From positions 24,556,949-24,620,948 of the forward strand of contig NC_134521.1 of assembly GCF_027942865.1 (NCBI RefSeq): DNA of 64,000 nt, read 5' to 3'. The position numbers and the translations under genes were made by a program. The stretch is from Odontesthes bonariensis (Eukaryota; Chordata; Actinopteri; Atheriniformes; Atherinopsidae). Positions 58,136-64,000 of the stretch are shown here, piece after piece (position 1 is the stretch's first letter; each line of letters starts with the position of its first letter). The notes beneath the pieces are model-generated. The model made no database searches, was not told where the DNA came from, and saw only the letters and a list, made by a program, of their open reading frames with translations.

Positions 58136-59782
58136 TCAGCATGTCAGATCAAATTTTTAATTTTTTTAAATTTTTTTTTATAACTATTTAAGCATACTTT
58201 CAGCCATTTCAACTGTTTCTTGCTTAAGTTTATCTTCAAATCCTTTCAAATCCTTCAAATCCTTTCAAATCCTTCAAATCCTTCAAATCTTAACTTCTTC
58301 AGCATACTTTCAGCTAGAGACACCATTCAAATTTTAAAATGTTCAAATCTTTTAGCTTCTTAAGATTTTTTAGCAAGGTAATTCAGCTCATGCATTCTCA
58401 CAGCTGTTTCGCAGGAACAGCTCTTTCTAGTTATTATTGTGAGAATGCATTAAGCATTCTCACTATTACATTCCTGTTTCTCTTTATTATTATTCCGCCG
58501 ATTTTTGGCATTCAACTACTCCAGCATACTTTCAGCTATTTCAACAAATTTGGTATCAAAATGTTCAGCTCTTTCAGCTCTTGATGGGAAATATTTTTTG
58601 GTGTTTCTAACTTTTCAACTTTTTAAGATATTAAGCTTTTTCTTCAACTTTTTTCCCCATTAAAAGTAATGGTAAATCTTCAAATCCTTTCATATCCTTT
58701 CAAATCCTTCAAATCTTAACTAGTTCAGCATACTTTCAGCTAGAGACACCATTCAAATTTTAAAATGTTCATAAGACATTCAGCTATTACAAAATGATTC
58801 AGCTTTTAAAAATATTCAGCCAATTTTGAAATATGACAGTTTCAAAAATATGAAAATTAAGTTCTTCAAATCCTTATCATCAAATCCTTTCAAATCCTTC
58901 AAATCCTTCAAATTCTTTCAAATCGTAACTAGTTCAGCATACTTTCAGCTAGAGACACCATTCAAATTTTAAAATGTTCATAAGACATTCAGCTATTACA
59001 AAATGATTCAGCTTTTAAAAATATTCGGCCAATTTTGAAATATGACAGTTTAAGAAATATGAAAATGAAGTTCCTTCTTGGATTTTAGAGTGAGACATTC
59101 AGCAGTGCTGATAAGTTTCAACTTTTCAAACAAATTACTATAACTTTCATACAGTTTAACTGAGAGAAACAAATTATACCTTAAAATGTAGGAAAACTTG
59201 TCCTCTTTCAGCCAATGTAACTCCTAAAGAGCTCACATGGACAGATTTTGAACTATGGGCCTTTAAGCTTGAACCAAATCTCAAATTCTGAGGAAATCTG
59301 CCATTTTTGAATCAGCTTCAAGTGTTTCAAACTGCTTCGATTTAAATATAGTTCACTCCACAGATGTAAAACTACTTTGGTAAGTTCCTCTAAGTCTTCT
59401 GCTTCTAACGGTGTTAAAATTATTTTTCTAGCTGCTCAACTTTTCTCACAAGATGTATTTGAAGTCAGTGTTCGGCGTCATTTCTCTCCCGCGATCGGCG
59501 GGCGGCCGTCTCATCTCTCCATACATGTTGTGTGTGTTCAAACTGCTTCGATTTAAATATAGTTGACTCCACAGATGTAAAACTACTTTGCTAAGTTCCT
59601 CTAAGCCTTCTGCTTCTAACGATGTTAAAATTAATTTTCTAGCTGTTCAACTTTTCTCACAAAACGTGTTAGAAGACAGTTTGCGCCTCAGATTTGTCCC
59701 GCGGCTGCAGCAGCTGTGCTCTGTGTCTGTCTGTGTAGTCTTTAAATTGATTATATGTAGTTCCGATTTAACAGAATTAAAT

Positions 59783-59833
59783 GGCCTAATGGTGACTCTA
59801 CCGCCCTTTCGTGCGGGTGGACCGGGTTCAATC
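59783..59833 (+). other. tRNA-like (Pol III A/B box) segment in Helentron copy 2
   Basis: TGGCCTAATGG (from 59782) and GGTTCAATC (59825-59833) match the equivalents in copy 1 and resemble the A and B boxes of a tRNA-Glu-like gene. No intact cloverleaf is apparent. Confidence 0.4.
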
Positions 59834-59994
59834 TCCAGCATGTCAGCTCAAAATTAAGAACATTTTTTTTGTAACAATTTAAGCATACTTTCAGCCATTT
59901 CAACTGTTTCTAGCTCGAAATCATTACACTTTCGTCTTTTAAATGTCATTTCAACTTCAAACTCCTGTTTCTTCTCAGCCTTTTTTTAGCTTCC

Positions 59995-60612
59995 ATAGCT
60001 CTTTCAGCTTTTAGCTTCTTTTAGCTTCTTTAGCTGTTTTAGCCTTTTTTAGCTTCTTTAGCTAACTTCTAACTCTAACTCTTTAGCTCCTTCAGCTGCT
60101 AGCTTCTTCAGCTCCTTTAGCTTTAGCTTCTTCAGCTGTTAGCTTCTTCAGCTGTTTTAGCTTTAGCTCCTTCAGCTGTTAGCTTCTTCAGCTGTTTTAG
60201 CTTATTTTAGCTTCTTCAGCTGTTTTAGCTTCTTTTAGCTTCTTTAGCTCCATTAGCTTTTAGCTTCTTCAGCTCCTTCAGCTTTAGCTTCTTCAGCTCC
60301 TTTAGCTTTAGCTTCTTCAGCTCTTTTAGCTTCTTCAGCTGTTAGCTTCTTCAGCTGTTTTAGCTTTAGCTCCTTCAGCTGTTAGCTTCTTGAGCTGTTT
60401 TAGCTTATTTTAGCTTCTTTAGCTTCTTCAGCTGTTTTAGCTTCTTTAGCTCCTTTAGGTTTTAGCTTCTTCAGCTCCTTCAGCTTTAGCTTCTTCAGCT
60501 CCTTTAGCTTTAGCTTCCTCAGCTCCTTTAGCTTTAGCTTCTTCAGCTCCTTTAGCTTTAGCTTCTTCATTTACTTCAGCTTTAGCTTCTTCAGCTGTTT
60601 TAGCTTTTTTTA
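59995..60612 (+). repeat. AGCT-rich minisatellite (TTAGCTTCTTCAGCT type)
   Basis: Irregular repetition of TTAGCTTCTTCAGCTGTT and TTAGCTCCTTCAGC units of about 9-24 bases over some 600 bases. Copy 1 has only a trace of it (58340-58375). Central minisatellites are a known feature of Helentron-derived elements. Confidence 0.85.
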
Positions 60613-60779
60613 GCTTCTTAAGATATTTTAGCATGGTAATTCAGCTCTTGCATTCTCACAGCTGTTTCGCAGGAACAGCTCTTTCTAGTTCTATTTTATT
60701 TCTCCTGATCGCCAGAGGGTGGTGCTTTCAGCACTGGATATCTCCATCTCACATATGTGCAAAGTCACCTGTGACCCAG

Positions 60780-61000
60780 AGCTATAGAGTAATACAGAGT
60801 TACGACCATAGACATAATATACGTAGATGCCTCATAGACTGACGCTGCCCATTGGAGCTGACGTATCAGCGCGGCCGCCATCTTGGATGGGTCTCCAATG
60901 CCCCCGCATTGCATTAATTTTGACTGAGGAAGGTGCATATCCCCAACTACAATAATCATAACTCCCCGAATATTTACTGGATTTTCACACGGTTTGGTTT
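60780..61000. repeat. Dispersed fish repeat (CATAGACATAATATACGTAG type)
   Basis: The stretch with CATAGACATAATATACGTAG, GACGCTGCCCATTGGAGC and CGCGGCCGCCATCTTGGATG is a phrase I associate with dispersed fish repeats. I see no termini and cannot give a class. Confidence 0.35.
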
Positions 61001-61700
61001 GTTACAAACAGCAAAGATTTAGTTATGATACACGCTGTCATACATTAAAAACACGTGCTTTCATGCTGAAAGACTGTATTATGCTCTTTAACAAAGACAT
61101 ATGGTAGCCTATGGCATATTGATACATGTATAAATGAATTTAAGTATAAATTTTATTTTTAGTAAAGAAACAAGTTTCATTGTTCATTTGAATTTGTTTC
61201 TCTCTCACATACACAGACACACGACCCTTCTGTAAGACATATACATACAAGCTCCCATATAGGATTCAAGATTTTTTTTTATTTGTCATTGTATTCCTAC
61301 AACAAAATTTTGTTGGCATTCAAGAAAAACAGACAAAACAACGACAAGGAATAAAATAAAGTGTCGTGAATAATAAAAAAAAACAGTAAAAACAGTTATA
61401 ATAATATTAGAAAAAGATATAGTGGTAAAAATGGTAATTATATATATGGTGAAAGTAAACATTGACGCAGTATATGTCATATAATATTGCACATATATAC
61501 TGTACCAGCTCAGTAAATTGTTTTTAAAGGTAAAGTAAGCGTTATAATTCCAGGTTGGAATTATCATTGTTAGACTTGTAACTGGGGCTGGGGAGCTAAA
61601 ACCCTTGAAAAATAGCTGTTTTGCACAGCTTCTCGCGTATGCTGGCACTCTGTAACTCCAGGGCAGTTAATTTTGCGATGTGGTGCAGCCTTACTCTATG
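61001..61700. other. Spacer with a possible LINE 3' end
   Basis: AT-rich. TTTATTTGTCATTGTATTCC followed by TACAACAAAATTTTGTTGGC (61280-61320) resembles the 3' region of fish LINEs in reverse orientation. No gene seen. Confidence 0.35.
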
Positions 61701-61771
61701 AAATACAGACCCTACAAATGACTCAAGCATCATCTCTAAACCTGACAATCCTACCCGTCCTGTCAAAATCC

Positions 61772-64000
61772 TCAGGAGTGAAGTTGCACCAGGTACATGT
61801 GCCAACGTTCACAGGCCCAGACGCAGACCAGTGCTTCCCTTTCCCCCACCGAGTACTTGCGCTCAGCCGGAGTCAGAGATCTGGAAGTAAACGCCACTGG
61901 CCGCTCTGTCCCTTGCTGGAGTTGGGACAGGACGGTGCCGACTGCTGTGTTGGATGCGTCACAGGTCACAAGCGTAGGACTCAGCAGGTCAAAGTGGGCA
62001 AGCACCGGCAGAGAGGTGAGCTGGGATTTGAGGCGGCGGACAGCGGCACGGCATGCAGGGGTTCAAGCCCAGGGTGCGTCCTGCTTGAGAGGGCATGCAG
62101 CAGTGCAGTGGTCTCAGTGTAGTGAGGAAGAAAGCTCAGGTAATAGGCTGTCATTCCCAGGAATGACAATAGCTGGGCGGGGCAGGAGGGCTCAGGCAGG
62201 CGCAGGACAGCATCAACATTTGAGTGGAGCGGGCTCGGGCCGTCACTGCTCTGGCGAAAGCCCACAAATTCGATAGCAGATTCTGCAAAGATGCACTTCT
62301 CCCCGTTCAACGTGAGGTTGTGGCTGCTGAGGGCGTCGAGCACCCTGGAAAGGCGCTCGTCATGTGAGGCGGACGTCACCCCGTGAACCACAATGTCGTT
62401 GAGATATACAACCACACCTGGGATGGCTGCAAAGATGGTGGCCATGATTTTCTGAAAGCAACTAGGGGCGGAGCTCAGGCCGAAAGACATACGGATGTAC
62501 CGAAAGACCCCAATGTGGGTCACAAAAGCAGTGAGGTTGTGACTGCCAGGATGTAAAGGGACCTGTAGATAACCTTGGCGGAGGTCGAGCTTGGAGAAGA
62601 CTGTTGAGCCATAAAACTAAGCGGACAGCTCCTCCACCGTAGGCAGTGGGTACCTATCTGGGATCACTGCTCTATTTACCCGCCTGAGATCCACGCAGGG
62701 GTGCAGGCCACCCGACTTCTTCTTCGCCACGAACAAGTTAGAGACCCAGGGCGAGGTGTCAACCCGCTCAATGATGCCGGTGTCCAGCAGTTTCTGCAGC
62801 TCGGCCGTGACGTCATCTCGCAGGGCGAGGGGCAACCGGCGTAAGGGTTGGATGACTGGAGGCACAGCCGGGTCAATGAGTGGCTGGTGGTTGAAAGCGG
62901 TAAGGCAGCCCAGCCCGTTGAAAAGTGATGGCCAGCGGTGCTGCCAGGGTGTGGACACTGTCAGTATGGTGGCACCCATGTTGTCTGTGATAGAAAAGCC
63001 CAGGGCGCAGTACAAATCCAAACCCAGAAGGTTGGCACCATGGCGGGACACCTGAAAGGTATATGCTGGGAGAGCCCTGGAGCCGTAGCGGACAGAGAAA
63101 GTGGTGGTGCCCACCATGCCGATTCTAGCGTGTCCGCAGCCATACAGCTCTTCTGCGTCCGCTTTGATCGCCTGTTGGGGGAAGAGTCGCCGGACTGTGG
63201 ACTCGTTGAGCAGAGATCTGGAGGCAGCAGTGTCCAGCAACAGCGGGAGGCATATGCCATCTAGCTCCACCGTGCACCAGGTGAATGGCTTGGCATTGGA
63301 GCCCACAGAATGGATGGTGGTCGGGCTTGGTGGGCGGGGTGAGCGGGGATGGTTGTTTGCGGAGGAAGGTGCTGAGCGGCACACTTTAGCGAAGTGGTTT
63401 AGCTTACCGCAGCGCTGGCACCTCTGCCCCATGGCTGGACACGTTGGTGCACGTGAGAGGTGGGAGGAAGAGCTACAATTTCCACACGGCCGGCGTCCTG
63501 TAGCCCCCTGGTGTCCCGCGACGTTTACCTCGAGGTCGGAGGAGGGTTGAGCAGACGGGGCCACTGTCTGTGCCAGGGTGCTGTGAGTGGGGGCGTCGAG
63601 CCTGGCGCCGCCAGCCGCAATGCTAACTGAGCAGCCGACTCAAGCTGGAAGGCTATTTCCACCGCCTTTGACAGCGACAGGTCGTCCGGCGCCGTGAACA
63701 GTTTCTCACGTCGCTTAGGGTCAACTTTGTGCTCTGCGAGCTGATCTCGAATCATCTCCTCTTCTAACAAGCCGAACTGACAGAGGCTGGCCAAACACCG
63801 GAGGTCGGTGACGTACTGATGAACCGTCTCACCCGGCCGCTGTCAGCGTTGACGGAAGATAATCCGCCGAACCACGAGGCTCTGTGGCGTGGCAAAATGC
63901 CTGTCCAGCAAAGTGACACAGTCTGTGTATTCCGGCGCGGGTCTGAGAGTCCGGAAGATGCGCTGTCCCTCGTTGCCCAGGCTGTGGATAAGTATAGCTC
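61772..64000 (-). pseudogene. Ty3/gypsy-type retrotransposon gag-pol fragment, degenerate
   Basis: Minus-strand order from the right edge: capsid-like gag (to about 63580), zinc knuckle region with two CxxC-type fingers (63490-63390), aspartic protease with LLDTAASRSLL (about 63240-63210), reverse transcriptase (about 62850-62100) with the fingers motif KKKSGG and the palm region YLNDIVV, then RNase H starting TCDASNTAVG (about 61945) and ending at about 61772. An in-frame stop in gag (63843-63845), a frame change near 63580, a TAG at 62617-62619 and a frame change near 61985 break it. The second palm residue that should be Asp is Asn. Integrase and 3' LTR are absent; the 5' part lies beyond the window. 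It is a dead element. Confidence 0.88.

Larger units (their letters stand above)
54219..58430 (+). mobile_element. Helentron-like non-autonomous element, copy 1 (interrupted by hAT)
   Basis: The 5' end is the hairpin GTGAGAATGC…GCATTCTCAC. Near the 3' end the complement TGCATTCTCAC returns (58391-58401), followed by a hairpin with AGCTGTT/AACAGCT stems (58402-58422) and the terminal CTAG (58427-58430). Subterminal inverted repeats, a 3' hairpin and a CTAG end are the hallmarks of Helentron-derived (HINE/DINE-type) elements. The interior has CCTTCAAATCC tandem units and duplicated 150-200-bp blocks but no Rep/helicase. A 2.5-kb hAT is inserted at 55406-57901. Confidence 0.75.
58431..60688 (+). 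mobile_element. Helentron-like element, copy 2 (uninterrupted)
   Basis: It starts directly after the CTAG of copy 1, with the 5' hairpin at 58439-58463. It ends with TGCATTCTCAC, the AGCTGTT/AACAGCT hairpin and CTAG at 60685-60688. The interior matches copy 1 closely from 58490 to 59450 and again after 59600, and includes the empty equivalent of the hAT insertion site at 59599-59606. It is longer at its 3' side because of a 600-bp minisatellite. Confidence 0.75.

Noticed and set aside
62756-63550. Plus-strand frames of about 100-150 codons near the right edge
   Set aside because: They oppose the GC-rich gag-pol frames of the gypsy fragment, whose protease and RT motifs are on the minus strand.

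Overview
The window is nuclear DNA of a ray-finned (teleost) fish. It is AT-rich, its genes are split by GT-AG introns, and the space between exons is packed with repeat classes typical of fish: Tc1/mariner, hAT, PIF/Harbinger, L2-like LINE, Ty3/gypsy, a Helitron/Helentron-like family and TTAA-flanked MITEs. The species cannot be told from the sequence alone.

The host content is one cluster of four paralogous SLC22 transporters of the OCTN (organic cation/carnitine, SLC22A4/A5-like) type. Gene A (minus, 148-6067) has exons 1-8, and its last two exons lie beyond the left edge. Gene B (plus, 16025-27110) is complete at 572 aa. Gene C (minus, 28167-38604) is complete at 548 aa. Gene D (minus, 41012-52732) is complete at 549 aa. 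A and B are head to head across about 10 kb; B and C are tail to tail with poly(A) signals under 200 bp apart; C and D are in tandem. I rebuilt each gene exon by exon. Internal exon sizes of 104, 155, 172, 127, 95-98, 215, 183 and 136 nt recur in all four, which fixes the splice sites. C and D carry an extra phase-0 intron that cuts the first coding exon, so they are the closest pair. All are predicted plasma-membrane MFS carriers with a large glycosylated first loop. None keeps the GxxxxGKS nucleotide-binding motif of human OCTN1/2.

The rest is mobile or repetitive DNA. From left to right: a 2.7-kb palindrome holding a 58-copy, 34/36-bp minisatellite (10924-13653); a broken hAT remnant (13970-14166); an 875-bp near-palindromic TTAA element (14510-15384); SINE-like repeats and one of two oppositely oriented 375-bp TTAA MITEs (20-21 kb; the other is at 28.6 kb); a GGATCCG-rich inverted-repeat element and a 60-bp minisatellite (29.2-30.2 kb); a Harbinger derivative with a small Myb-like ORF (34.6-35.3 kb); a captured-fragment element (35.6-36.4 kb); a deleted Tc1 (38.9-40.1 kb); an L2 tail inside LTR-like sequence (44-45 kb); two tandem Helentron-like elements (54.1-60.7 kb), the first interrupted by a full-length hAT transposon with an intact 608-codon transposase and a perfect 8-bp target duplication; and a decayed Ty3/gypsy gag-pol fragment at the right edge.

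The strongest candidates for something new are the lineage-specific intron and divergent motifs in the OCTN cluster, the minisatellite-bearing foldback, and the hAT-in-Helentron nest, where the neighbouring Helentron copy acts as the empty site.
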